64,000 bases of DNA from Synechococcus sp. WH 7803. Lineage in GTDB: Bacteria > Cyanobacteriota > Cyanobacteriia > PCC-6307 > Cyanobiaceae. Every line of letters starts with the position of its first letter. The stretch's first letter is position 1. Positions 35,154 through 47,621 of this stretch are shown here, piece after piece. The stretch lies in assembly GCA_000063505.1 (NCBI GenBank), contig CT971583.1, positions 496,001 through 560,000 on the forward strand, read 5' to 3'. The notes beneath the pieces are model-generated. The model did no database searches. It was given only the letters and a program-made list of their open reading frames with translations, and was not told where the DNA came from. Both the position numbers and the translations under genes were made by a program.

Positions 35154-36392
35154 ATGCCTGGTTTAGCGCTTGTCATCTTGATCTTGGTCTTCTTGGCGAT
35201 CTTCCTGCGTGGGTTCATCCCAGGGCTCCCATCGATTTCAGTGTTGATGGCACTGGGTGCCGTGCTGGTGATCGTGAGTGGCGAGATCAGTCTGTTCAAT
35301 GCTTTCAAGGCGATCAATCTGGATGTGATCCTCTATCTCTTCGGTGTTTTTGTTCTCTCTCAGGCACTTGAAGACAGCGGCACGCTTGCGCAGCTGGGGA
35401 CCTTCGTTTGGGGGCGTGCCCAGACGGCTTCACTTTTGCTCGTGTTGGTGGTGGTGGTCGGTGGTTTGAGCGCCTCGCTGTTAACCAACGACACGGCGGC
35501 GATTCTTGGTGTCCCCTTGTTGCTTGCACTCACCACACACAACCAATTGCCGAGCCAACCGTTCCTGTTGGCGTTTGCTTACGCCCTATCGATCGGCAGT
35601 GTGATGAGTCCGATCGGCAATCCCCAGAATCTGCTCATTGCCACCCAGGGTGATTTGAATCGCCCCTTTGAGACGTTTCTTGGTGGATTGTTTTGGCCAA
35701 CCCTTTTGTGCCTGGGTTTGGTGCTCCTCGTGCTGTGGATCCGCTTTGGGCGCCAGTTAGCCAATCATCGGGTGATCCCTGTCACCACGGGGCCTGTGGA
35801 TCGCGCTCTTTCACGCCTCTGTTGGGCTGGATTGGTGCTTCTGCTGTTGGGCATCGGTCTCAAGCTGGTTTTGATTCGCGCTGGTGGTCTGTTTGATTTG
35901 CCCTTCGCGGTGATCGGACTTATTGCCGGTGCGCCAGTGCTTCTGTTGAGTCGACGACGACTGAGCACGCTCCAACGCATGGACTGGAGCACGCTCCTCT
36001 TTTTTGTGGGATTGTTTGTGCTGACTCAGGCAGTCTGGAACTCCGGGGTGTTTCAGTCCCTGCTTGAGCGCACACATGTTGATGTGCGCGGCATTCCACA
36101 GATTGTTCTGATCAGCAGCGTGGTCAGCCAGTTGATGTCCAACGTTCCTCTGGTTGAGCTTTATCTTCCGCTCTTGAATCAAGGGCCCGAGAGCCCTGCC
36201 CAGCTTTTGGCTTTGGCGTCTGGCAGTACAGCCGCGGGGACGTTGTCCGTGTTTGGCGCAGCCAGCAATATCATCATTCTTCAGTCGGCTGAGCAACGGG
36301 GCAGCAAGGCGTTCTCAATCATTGAATTCACGCTGATTGGGCTCCCACTGGGCTTGGCTTGTCTGGCGGTTTATGGGTTGTGGCTTGTCTGA
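35154..36392 (+). CDS. SLC13/ArsB-type ion permease
   Basis: A 412-residue membrane protein from ATG 35154; a GTG at 35118 lies too close to the petD terminator. About ten or eleven hydrophobic helices are visible. The paired inverted repeats typical of the ion-transporter superfamily are suggested by SLLTNDTAAILGVPLLLAL (~125-143) and QLMSNVPLVELYLPLLNQ (~335-352), each with an Asn-containing hairpin. The GNPQNLLIATQ motif fits the NhaD/DASS/ArsB group. Substrate (Na+/anion, arsenite, dicarboxylate) cannot be decided. It is convergent with the invertase gene, overlapping its stop by 22 nt. Confidence 0.85.
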   Translation: MPGLALVILILVFLAIFLRGFIPGLPSISVLMALGAVLVIVSGEISLFNAFKAINLDVILYLFGVFVLSQALEDSGTLAQLGTFVWGRAQTASLLLVLVVVVGGLSASLLTNDTAAILGVPLLLALTTHNQLPSQPFLLAFAYALSIGSVMSPIGNPQNLLIATQGDLNRPFETFLGGLFWPTLLCLGLVLLVLWIRFGRQLANHRVIPVTTGPVDRALSRLCWAGLVLLLLGIGLKLVLIRAGGLFDLPFAVIGLIAGAPVLLLSRRRLSTLQRMDWSTLLFFVGLFVLTQAVWNSGVFQSLLERTHVDVRGIPQIVLISSVVSQLMSNVPLVELYLPLLNQGPESPAQLLALASGSTAAGTLSVFGAASNIIILQSAEQRGSKAFSIIEFTLIGLPLGLACLAVYGLWLV

Positions 36393-37867
36393 CTCTCGTG
36401 CGAGTCCGGATCCGGAACAGCTCCCTCATCGAGGTCGAGCAAGAGAACATCATCGGGATTAACCCGTAAAAAATGATGGAGGAGGAGAAAGCCAACGATG
36501 GTCCAGGTTTGATAGGTCCTTGATTGCTGTCCGACCCAGGTGCCCGTTGGACCATCGAAGTATTCAGCCCACTGTTGACGCGGCAACTGGTTGAGATGAC
36601 TCCAGTAGCACTCTTCGAGCAAGGCTTTCATCTGCCCCATGAGCAACACATCAGCATGGGGGTGGCGGCGCTCATGCAACAGGATGGAACTGCCGAAAAA
36701 CCAGAGAAGGCTGGGCCAGTGTCCACCGTTGTGGTAACTCCAGGGCCAGTTTTTGGGGTCAGACCCGGTTTTGTTCTGCCATTCCAGGCTTTCCATCGGG
36801 GGATGGCAAATGCGCATCGGCATTTCGGCCATCAGGTGATCACGGTTGTGCAGCGTCAGTCGGAACAGGGCGCGCTGTTGCGGTGCCGTGAGCAGTCCGA
36901 ACAAACAGCCCAGTGAGTTGCCAAGACTGTAAAAACGGAAGTCGGGTCGGCCTGTGCGCATGTTTCCGATCAGGTACCCACCGCGGTTTTCAAGCCAGTC
37001 CTGCAGCCAGTCAGGAATCACCTGAGGCTGAACATTGAATTCGTTTTGGTGCTGGTTGTCTCCGTACTGCTCCGTAGGCCGGCGTCTCAGCACCTGCATG
37101 GTTTTGCTGGTGACCCAGTAATGCTTGAGCAAAAACTGCCGCAGGTCATGAACCCATTGCCGGGTCAGAACGAGCCGTTGATCCAGCAGTCGGCTGCTTT
37201 GGTGCTTTCGCCCGAGCTCCATCAGCTGGGCACAGCAGCGCAGTGATCCATAAAGGAGAACTTCCACTTCAAGCGGCGCTCCCCAAACGTCCATCGGACG
37301 ATCAATCATGAAGGCACAGTCGGGTACGAACAGAACGGGTGTGCCTTCAAAGGTCGGGTGCAGCACGAGGTCGAGCAGCAGTTGCACGCCGCGCTGAACC
37401 GCTTGGCTGGAGGCAAAGTCCTCGTCCCCACTGGATTTCACGTACATCCAGCACAGCACGGGCCACCAAAGGCTTGCGTCAACAGATGTGATGCGACCAA
37501 TGGAGCGCTGCCCGTAGTCGGCAATCAGTTGACCGTTCTCTTCGACAAAGCTTGTGGGGAAAACCCCTCGGGTCTGATACGTGGTGCTTTGGAGATCGAG
37601 GCAGAGACTCAGAAACTGCTTGACGACGTCGAAGCGCTTCTGCGTGAGCAGGTAAACCATCACCGGCACGTTGTCGCGCAGGAAGATCTCGCCGTAGTTG
37701 AGCGCTTCGTCGTGTCGTGGGTGTTCCAGGGCTGCGACGCTTCCGGCGAGGTGTCCGCGCACAGGAATCAGCGTGCGCTCGAAATGCTCACGGGCTTTCA
37801 GAACGACCTGATCCTCTTTGGAACTCGGGCGCACCCGTTGGTTCTGCTGGCTGAACCGTCCGGCCAT
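36371..37867 (-). CDS. Alkaline/neutral invertase (GH100)
   Basis: A 498-residue cytosolic enzyme of the plant/cyanobacterial neutral invertase family. It has no signal peptide. Family segments are EIFLRDNVPVMVYLLTQKRF (~60-79), SIGRITSVDASLWWPVLCWM (~130-149, with the catalytic Asp region) and NQHQNEFNVQPQVIPDW (~285-301, near the catalytic Glu). It hydrolyses sucrose to glucose and fructose, and so sets the use of sucrose as a compatible solute or carbon store. The C-terminal tail is acidic. No sucrose synthesis gene is nearby. Confidence 0.93.
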   Translation of the reverse strand: MAGRFSQQNQRVRPSSKEDQVVLKAREHFERTLIPVRGHLAGSVAALEHPRHDEALNYGEIFLRDNVPVMVYLLTQKRFDVVKQFLSLCLDLQSTTYQTRGVFPTSFVEENGQLIADYGQRSIGRITSVDASLWWPVLCWMYVKSSGDEDFASSQAVQRGVQLLLDLVLHPTFEGTPVLFVPDCAFMIDRPMDVWGAPLEVEVLLYGSLRCCAQLMELGRKHQSSRLLDQRLVLTRQWVHDLRQFLLKHYWVTSKTMQVLRRRPTEQYGDNQHQNEFNVQPQVIPDWLQDWLENRGGYLIGNMRTGRPDFRFYSLGNSLGCLFGLLTAPQQRALFRLTLHNRDHLMAEMPMRICHPPMESLEWQNKTGSDPKNWPWSYHNGGHWPSLLWFFGSSILLHERRHPHADVLLMGQMKALLEECYWSHLNQLPRQQWAEYFDGPTGTWVGQQSRTYQTWTIVGFLLLHHFLRVNPDDVLLLDLDEGAVPDPDSHESQTSHNP

Positions 37868-38542
37868 GGTTCTCCTCCGGAGATCCCCGAAACCTAGTGA
37901 TGACTCCTGTTCTCGCCAGTGGAAGCAAGTCTTGAGATGCCCTGAGAGTTTGGTAGTTGCGTGAATGGGGGTATGTGGTGTTATGGTTATGGACTGCGCG
38001 GGGGGCTGAGGCCCGAAGCGCAGCTTCTGAACAAGGAGAGCGAGAGCTTGATGTGTTCAGGAGTGCTTACAAGCCAAGAGGGAGCGATCCCACGGTGTTG
38101 TAAGTTTCTCAAGCGGTCGCGAGGCCGCACCGCCAACCGCTCCTGAAGGGGGCGCGACGGCAGAACCTGGACAACTGAAAAGTTTAGGAACTGACGCTTT
38201 CATCGCGTTTGTTGCTGACGAATCAACTGAGAAGTTGAGTTGTTAGTGATGAATGAAAGAGCGATGAAGGTGTGAGGTCCCGTCAACAATTATTCGTTGC
38301 AGAGAAGCATTGCGCTTGCAACTTGGGAGTTTTCACGAGCTTTTGAGTTGTCGGTGTGCGCAGTGTGGAGCAACAACCGGATCTGAGATCCTGGAAAGTC
38401 ATTGATAGAGAAATCTAGAAGTGCACTCTTAAGAACCCTTTCTGTGTCAGCGGAAGGAGGCCTCAACTATTGCCAGGTTATCTGAGCAATGGGTGACGCA
38501 AATCATTTTGAGGACGTGAGAATGTCTAAGAGGAAATGATCT
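37868..38542. other. Non-coding region upstream of the rrn operon
   Basis: A 675-nt region between the divergent invertase gene and 16S rRNA. It should contain the rRNA promoter and leader. I see a boxA-like element at 38163-38182 and no convincing gene; the 61-codon plus-strand frame at 37961 has no family features. Promoter hexamers could not be assigned with confidence. Confidence 0.7.
38163..38182 (+). promoter_or_regulatory. boxA-like antitermination element in the 16S leader
   Basis: GAACCTGGACAACTGAAAAG closely matches the cyanobacterial ITS boxA and its partner at 40567-40586 in this operon (17 of 20 positions). It fits NusB/S10-dependent antitermination of rRNA transcription. Confidence 0.65.
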
Positions 38543-40026
<1,484 letters not shown>

Positions 40027-40211
40027 CAGGGAGACAAACAACGATTTTGATGCCTGAGTACATTTATTCTTAGGCCGAAATCCTGTCACCTTAGGTCGAT
40101 CGGTACCTCAGCTTTGAAGCCATCAAACTTGCAGCGATGCAGGTGAGGATGGTGGAGATTCTTAGTTCCTAAACTTTGTCTAGGTCACACCCCACAAGGG
40201 ATGAGACTCCT

Positions 40212-40285
<74 letters not shown>

Positions 40286-40294
40286 TTCGGTGTT

Positions 40295-40367
40295 GGGGGT
40301 TTAGCTCAGTTGGTAGAGCGCCTGCTTTGCAAGCAGGATGTCAGGAGTTCGAGTCTCCTAACCTCCA
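40295..40367 (+). tRNA. tRNA-Ala (TGC)
   Basis: A 73-nt cloverleaf: acceptor GGGGGTT with AACCTCC plus A, anticodon loop TTTGCAA (anticodon TGC), T arm AGTTCGAGTCT. It follows tRNA-Ile by 9 nt. Confidence 0.96.
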
Positions 40368-40807
40368 CTGACCGAACTGTATCCCCATCTCCAAGATGTT
40401 GGAGTTGAGCTCGATTGGAGTGTGATTTAGATGTGTCCGCTGGAAGACCCCAGCTTCCTGTCATTCCAAAGACAAGTAAAAACTTTACTTGTTGACTTTG
40501 GTTGATAAGATGCTGGGCTCAAATGAGTTGATCAAGCAATTGATCAATTGATTTGAAGTTCTAGCAGAACCTTGACAACTGCATAGGTAAGTCTGGAAAG
40601 AATAAAGCATCTCATGGATGATGCGATGATTCTTTTCTGTGATCCGAAAGGATGATGGAGAAGGAGAGTTGCAAATTCTATCGAGCAAGAGCCGAGACTC
40701 CATCACGTTCTTTCAATTGTGTCGAGCAATTGCGAGTTTGATTCTTGATTCAGCAATGAATCAGGGAGAATCTGTTTCAACGACAGCAAGCGTGTTGGAG
40801 ATTATAT
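40368..40807. other. Second half of the 16S-23S spacer
   Basis: A 440-nt non-coding spacer between tRNA-Ala and 23S. It holds the boxA at 40567-40586 and AT-rich stretches expected to form the 23S processing stem. No gene is seen in it. Confidence 0.8.
40567..40586 (+). promoter_or_regulatory. boxA element in the 16S-23S spacer
   Basis: GAACCTTGACAACTGCATAG is the conserved cyanobacterial ITS boxA (antiterminator) sequence, with one change from the common GAACCTTGAAAACTGCATAG. Confidence 0.85.
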
Positions 40808-43674
<2,867 letters not shown>

Positions 43675-43787
43675 TATTTGGCTCTTGTCTGAGGCAAGTT
43701 TTATTCGATCTAGACCATCATCATCAGCGTTTGTTGAAGGTGATGACCTATGCAGTTCTCAGGGTTCAAACCTTGGGAATGTTTCTA

Positions 43788-43904
43788 TCCTGGTGTCCAT
43801 GGCGCTGTGGAACCACTCCGATCCATCTCGAACTCGGTTGTGAAACGCAGCAGCGGCGACGATATTTGGGGGGTAGCCCCCTGAGAAAATAGCTCGATGC
43901 CAGG
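43788..43904 (+). rRNA. rrf: 5S rRNA
   Basis: About 117 nt: starts TCCTGGTGTCCATGGCGCTG, contains CCACTCCGATCCATCTCGAA and ends CTCGATGCCAGG; the first and last bases pair. It lies 113 nt after 23S. Confidence 0.93.
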
Positions 43905-43935
43905 TAAAACATTCTGATCACGGACGTGATCCAAA

Positions 43936-43968
43936 GAAAGCCATCCCGGTAGGGGTGGCTTTTTTTGT
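43936..43968 (+). terminator. Terminator of the rrn operon
   Basis: A stem AAAGCCATCCC/GGGGTGGCTTT (one G-T pair) with a short loop, then T7. It lies about 32 nt after 5S rRNA. Confidence 0.88.
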
Positions 43969-43989
43969 GGCTTTGATCCAGAGCCAAGC

Positions 43990-44718
43990 TCAGAGTTTGA
44001 TCTCGCCCAGATTGTGGATCATTTGATGATCACCGCCATCGCTAAATGGATTGCCTTCGCGCAAGCAAAATCGGGTTTCCATTCCTGCTTCGGCTGCCGC
44101 ATCGCATTCTCTAGGGTGATCGCTCACAAAGAGAATTGATGCTGGCTTGAGGCCAATGGATTGACTAATGATTCGATAGCTATCTGCATTGAGCTTTGGC
44201 CCTGTGCGCGTGTCAAACCATTGGCTGAATCGATTGGTGATATCTCCGTCGGTTGTGTGGGCATAGAGCAACTGTTGTGCTTTGACACTCCCCGATGAAT
44301 ACACGGCGAGTGTGATTCCTTGCTGTGTCCATGCATTGAGAGCAGGAACGACGTCTCCATATAAAGGAGACTGGAGTTCGCCAGCGGCATAGCCTTGCTC
44401 CCATATGATTCCTTGGAGCTCCTTCAGTGCCGTTGATTTTCGATCATTTTGTATGAGATGGTCGAAATAGTGAATGATGTCCTCTGATGTCGGTTGGTTC
44501 TGATTGCTTGCCCGAAGTAAGAGTGCTTGGCTTTTGGATTCGGGATCATTCTTCCATTCGGCAATGGCCTCTTCGATTGCCGCTGTCACATTGGATGGTC
44601 GGTTCTCGCTGCAAATTGTTTTTGAGAGTTGTCGGCGTGCAAAGGGGAACAGCGTCTGTGACACAAAAGTGACAGGGCATGTTGTCCCTTCGATATCAAG
44701 AACAATGGCTTTTATCAC
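43990..44718 (-). CDS. mtnC: Enolase-phosphatase E1 (methionine salvage)
   Basis: A 242-residue HAD-type enzyme from a GTG at 44718 (VIKAIVLDIEGTTCPVTFVS), whose first four bases overlap the mtnB stop; an ATG at 44748 would add 10 residues. HAD motif I is LDIEGTT, motif II AVYSSGSVKAQ, and motif IV FVSDHPRECDAAAEAGME. It turns 2,3-diketo-5-methylthiopentyl-1-P into acireductone plus phosphate. The gene is AT-richer than its neighbours. The next enzyme of the route (mtnD) is not in the window. Confidence 0.93.
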   Translation of the reverse strand: MIKAIVLDIEGTTCPVTFVSQTLFPFARRQLSKTICSENRPSNVTAAIEEAIAEWKNDPESKSQALLLRASNQNQPTSEDIIHYFDHLIQNDRKSTALKELQGIIWEQGYAAGELQSPLYGDVVPALNAWTQQGITLAVYSSGSVKAQQLLYAHTTDGDITNRFSQWFDTRTGPKLNADSYRIISQSIGLKPASILFVSDHPRECDAAAEAGMETRFCLREGNPFSDGGDHQMIHNLGEIKL

Positions 44719-45332
44719 AGTGTTCTGTTGAGTAGATGTTGTCTCCATGAAAGCTCAAGCAGGAATTCAATGATTTCAGTATGCCGCTGGGCTTGAAAAA
44801 GATCCTCCCCCCATGCGTAAAGGCCATGACCTGCGACCAGCAAGCCTGAGGGTGCTTCCTTTAAGAAGTGGCTTGCTTGTTTGCTTAGGACCTCTAAATC
44901 CTGATTGTTTTTGATGATCGGCAGCTCAACTGTTGTGTCGTGGGTGCTGATGCCTGACAGCCCCTTCAGCATCTCCCAGCCCTCCAGTTCTAAGTGACCA
45001 GCTGCCTGATGCAAGCTGGAAAGGAGAGTTCCATTCACTGAATGGGTGTGCAGAACAGCTCCTGCAGAGCACTGTTTGACGATTTGCAGATGCATCAATG
45101 TTTCTGCACTGGCCTTCCCTTCGCCATTGATCACCTCTCCGTGACCATTGACTTCAATCAGATCTGTTGCATTTAAGGATCCCTTGTCAACGCCGCTGGG
45201 AGCCATGATCAGTTTCAGTGGATCTTGTTCAGCTACGACGCTGAAATTTCCGCCGGTGCCGTCACACCACCCGCGGTTGTGAAAGTTGCGGATGGTGTTG
45301 ATCAATCGCTGTCTGTAAGCGTGCTGTCGCAT
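44715..45332 (-). CDS. mtnB: Methylthioribulose-1-phosphate dehydratase
   Basis: A 205-residue class II aldolase-fold enzyme with the zinc site HTHSVNGTLLS (~95-105), a catalytic/Gly-rich GHGLYAWGEDLFQAQRH segment (~170-186) and MAPSGVDKG near ~50. It dehydrates methylthioribulose-1-P in methionine salvage. It begins the mtnBC pair and is coupled to mtnC (GTGA overlap). The GC content by eye is lower than for mutM next door, as for mtnC, which is consistent with acquisition of the pair next to the rrn operon. This is inference only. Confidence 0.93.
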   Translation of the reverse strand: MRQHAYRQRLINTIRNFHNRGWCDGTGGNFSVVAEQDPLKLIMAPSGVDKGSLNATDLIEVNGHGEVINGEGKASAETLMHLQIVKQCSAGAVLHTHSVNGTLLSSLHQAAGHLELEGWEMLKGLSGISTHDTTVELPIIKNNQDLEVLSKQASHFLKEAPSGLLVAGHGLYAWGEDLFQAQRHTEIIEFLLELSWRQHLLNRTL

Positions 45333-45335
45333 GGT

Positions 45336-46187
45336 TCAACGTTGGCAGACAGGACACCAGTGGGTGCTGCGTCCTCCGAGGCGTTGCCGTTCGATAGGAG
45401 TGCCGCAAGCCAGGCAGGGTTGGCCTGTTCGCCGATAGACCGATGCCTGGCCCCCATAGTTGCCATTCACACCTTCGAGGTCGCGAAAATCACTGAAGGT
45501 CGTCCCTCCGGCTCCGATGCTCATTTCGAGCACATCCACCAGGCATGTGCACAAGCGTTCCAGTTCAGGGAGGTTGAGTTCACCCGCCTTGCGATGGGGG
45601 GCAATGCCCGCTGCAAAGAGGCTTTCGTCGGCATAGATGTTGCCAGCGCCAGCTACCACCGCTTGATCCAAAAGAGCGGCCTTGATCGATCGCGTTGACC
45701 CCTTCAGTTTTTGTTCTAAGTAGGTTGCGTTGAACTCTTCACTGAAGGGCTCAGGACCCAACCGTTGGAGCCCTGTCATCACAGCGTCGATCGAAACGTT
45801 CTGGGGCACAAACCACATTTCCCCAAAACTGCGCAGATCGACAAACCGCAGTTCCTCGCCAGCGGTATTCCAGAGGCGAACGCGTGTGTGACGGCAGGGT
45901 TCAGTTGGTGTTGGGTGCCATTGAAATTGCCCCGTCATGCGCAGATGAACACCCCACACACCGTTGCAATGTCCCGTTTGCGGATCGTGGAGCTGCGCGA
46001 CCAGGTACTTCCCTCGTCGGCTCCAGGCACCGACCTTTTGCCCACGCAGACCAAGGCGCAGAGCCTGCGGTCCTCCTGGACTCGCGACTGCGCGGTCACG
46101 AAGAACCTCGATGTCGTCAATCACGAACGACTGGAGACGATTCGCTAATCCTCGGCGAACCGTCTCAACTTCCGGAAGTTCCGGCAA
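45336..46187 (-). CDS. mutM: Formamidopyrimidine-DNA glycosylase
   Basis: A 283-residue Fpg. The N-terminal PELPEVETVRRGL has catalytic Pro2 and Glu3, the H2TH region is GAGNIYADESLFAAGI, and the C-terminal zinc finger is CLACGTPIERQRLGGRSTHW with two cysteines on each side. It removes 8-oxoguanine and related oxidised purines, valuable under light stress. It starts 5 nt past the psaE stop on the same strand and ends just before mtnB. Confidence 0.96.
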   Translation of the reverse strand: MPELPEVETVRRGLANRLQSFVIDDIEVLRDRAVASPGGPQALRLGLRGQKVGAWSRRGKYLVAQLHDPQTGHCNGVWGVHLRMTGQFQWHPTPTEPCRHTRVRLWNTAGEELRFVDLRSFGEMWFVPQNVSIDAVMTGLQRLGPEPFSEEFNATYLEQKLKGSTRSIKAALLDQAVVAGAGNIYADESLFAAGIAPHRKAGELNLPELERLCTCLVDVLEMSIGAGGTTFSDFRDLEGVNGNYGGQASVYRRTGQPCLACGTPIERQRLGGRSTHWCPVCQR

Positions 46188-46192
46188 CGGAC

Positions 46193-46402
46193 TCAGGCTG
46201 GCTCGAGTTCCGATTCAGCGAAGTTGTTCGTATTGATGCCGCCTTCGGAACCGGAGATGCCGTTGTAGTTCACCTGCTCGAAGCGAACCACAACCGGATA
46301 ACGAATGCCGGAGGTATCGATGGAAGCCACTTTGCCGACTTCGTTGTACCAGTAGGACTCGGGGCGCTTGATGCGCACCATGTCACCGCGGGAGATCGCC
46401 AT
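46193..46402 (-). CDS. psaE: Photosystem I subunit IV PsaE
   Basis: A 69-residue PsaE from ATG 46402: [20 protein letters not shown], an SH3-like beta-barrel ending [15 protein letters not shown]. Family length and charged face are intact; the longer upstream frame is not homologous. It lies on the stromal side of PSI and helps dock ferredoxin and flavodoxin. The gene at 46572 is divergent, with about 170 nt between starts. Confidence 0.96.
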   Translation of the reverse strand: MAISRGDMVRIKRPESYWYNEVGKVASIDTSGIRYPVVVRFEQVNYNGISGSEGGINTNNFAESELEPA

Positions 46403-46571
46403 CGCTGCGCTGAAACTGGGATGCATCAGGAGCGTATCTCGGTGTCGGCACCCCGTTGCTGATGCGTCACACAATGTCTTCGTGAGGTTTCACCTGCTCC
46501 GGCGGGTGGCATGGCAGCATCCAACCTCTGTTGTGATGCGGTTCGTGTTGCCCTCGTCCCCTGAACCTCCA

Positions 46572-47579
46572 ATGTTGGAGCTCGATCTGCCCGATCCGGA
46601 GCAGGACGACATCAGCACCATGGAGTTTCTGGCTCGGCTGGAGGAGGCATGGACGGTGTGCGACAAGTTCGACCTGCAGACCGAGATCTGGAGAGGACGA
46701 ATTCTCAAGGCTGTGCGTGATCGCGAAAAGCGCGGTGGTGAGGGACGGGGTGCGGGGTTTCTGCAGTGGCTTCGAGAACGTGAGATCAGCAAGACGCGGG
46801 CTTACGGCCTCATCCAACTGGCGGAATCGGCTGAGCAGATGCTCGGAGAGGGTGTTTTGGAGCCCTCCAGCGTGAATCAGTTCTCAAAGAGAGCCTTCAT
46901 GGAAACCTCCCTGGCAGAGCCGGAGGTGCAATTGATGATCTCCGAAGCCGCCAATGAAGGACAGGAAATTACGCGGAAGCAGGTGCGACGGCTGGCCGAC
47001 GAGTTCACGGCAGCGACAAGTCCTCTCCTGCCAGAGGAGATCAGGGAGAGGACGCAGCAGAACCTTCTGCCTCCCAAAGCTGTGGCGCCCCTGGTGCGGG
47101 AACTCTCCAAGCTTCCAGAGCCCCAGCAAGAGGATCTGCGCAAGGTTCTTCGCGACGAACCAGAGCTCGATCGCATCAAAGACGTCACCCACACAGCGCG
47201 ATGGATCACCAAGGCCACGGAATCGGGAGAGGCCGTGCGTGCGTTTCAACAAGGTGAGCTGGATCTTGAGAAAGCGATGCAGGAAGCCCAGAGGCTTGAT
47301 GCGCTTGGGCTCCTCGCGGATGCCGTCGGTCAGGCCCATGCCCTGGAGTCCGCCGTGCTCAAGCTGCACACCTCCTGGCGCCGGCTCGGCGGTCTTCAGG
47401 AGCGGCTGTGGGTGGAGAGCGGTAGCAGCACGCCTTATCTAAGAGATGTGCTGTCCGCGCTGCAGAGCCTGAGTGGAGCCACCATGCGCGTCTCCCTGGG
47501 GGAACTGGCTGGCGGCAAGCGGGTTCGCTTGCAATTGGTTGAGGAATCACCCGATCAGCTGGACCCACCTGTTCTCTAG
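46572..47579 (+). CDS. Unknown conserved-type soluble protein, 335 aa
   Basis: A helical, charged protein from ATG 46572; an ATG at 46536 is also possible. Residues ~20-75 contain FLARLEEAWTVCDKFDLQTE and a basic ILKAVRDREKRGGEGRGAGF; a helix-turn-helix-like KTRAYGLIQLAESAEQML follows (~80-97). The rest is a long run of helices with many Glu, Lys, Arg and Gln (KQVRRLADEFTAATSPLLPEE). There is no signal or membrane segment. The N-terminal part resembles ParB/DUF3102-like DNA-binding proteins, but I do not recognise the whole. It is 42 nt upstream of recQ on the same strand. Confidence 0.65.
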   Translation: MLELDLPDPEQDDISTMEFLARLEEAWTVCDKFDLQTEIWRGRILKAVRDREKRGGEGRGAGFLQWLREREISKTRAYGLIQLAESAEQMLGEGVLEPSSVNQFSKRAFMETSLAEPEVQLMISEAANEGQEITRKQVRRLADEFTAATSPLLPEEIRERTQQNLLPPKAVAPLVRELSKLPEPQQEDLRKVLRDEPELDRIKDVTHTARWITKATESGEAVRAFQQGELDLEKAMQEAQRLDALGLLADAVGQAHALESAVLKLHTSWRRLGGLQERLWVESGSSTPYLRDVLSALQSLSGATMRVSLGELAGGKRVRLQLVEESPDQLDPPVL

Positions 47580-47621
47580 ATCTGGCGCTCGGTATGGTGG
47601 ACACACCACCTGTGGTGTGTC

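Noticed and set aside
37961-38146. 61-codon plus-strand frame upstream of 16S rRNA
   Set aside because: Basic, low-complexity product in the rRNA leader with no ribosome-binding site or family match.
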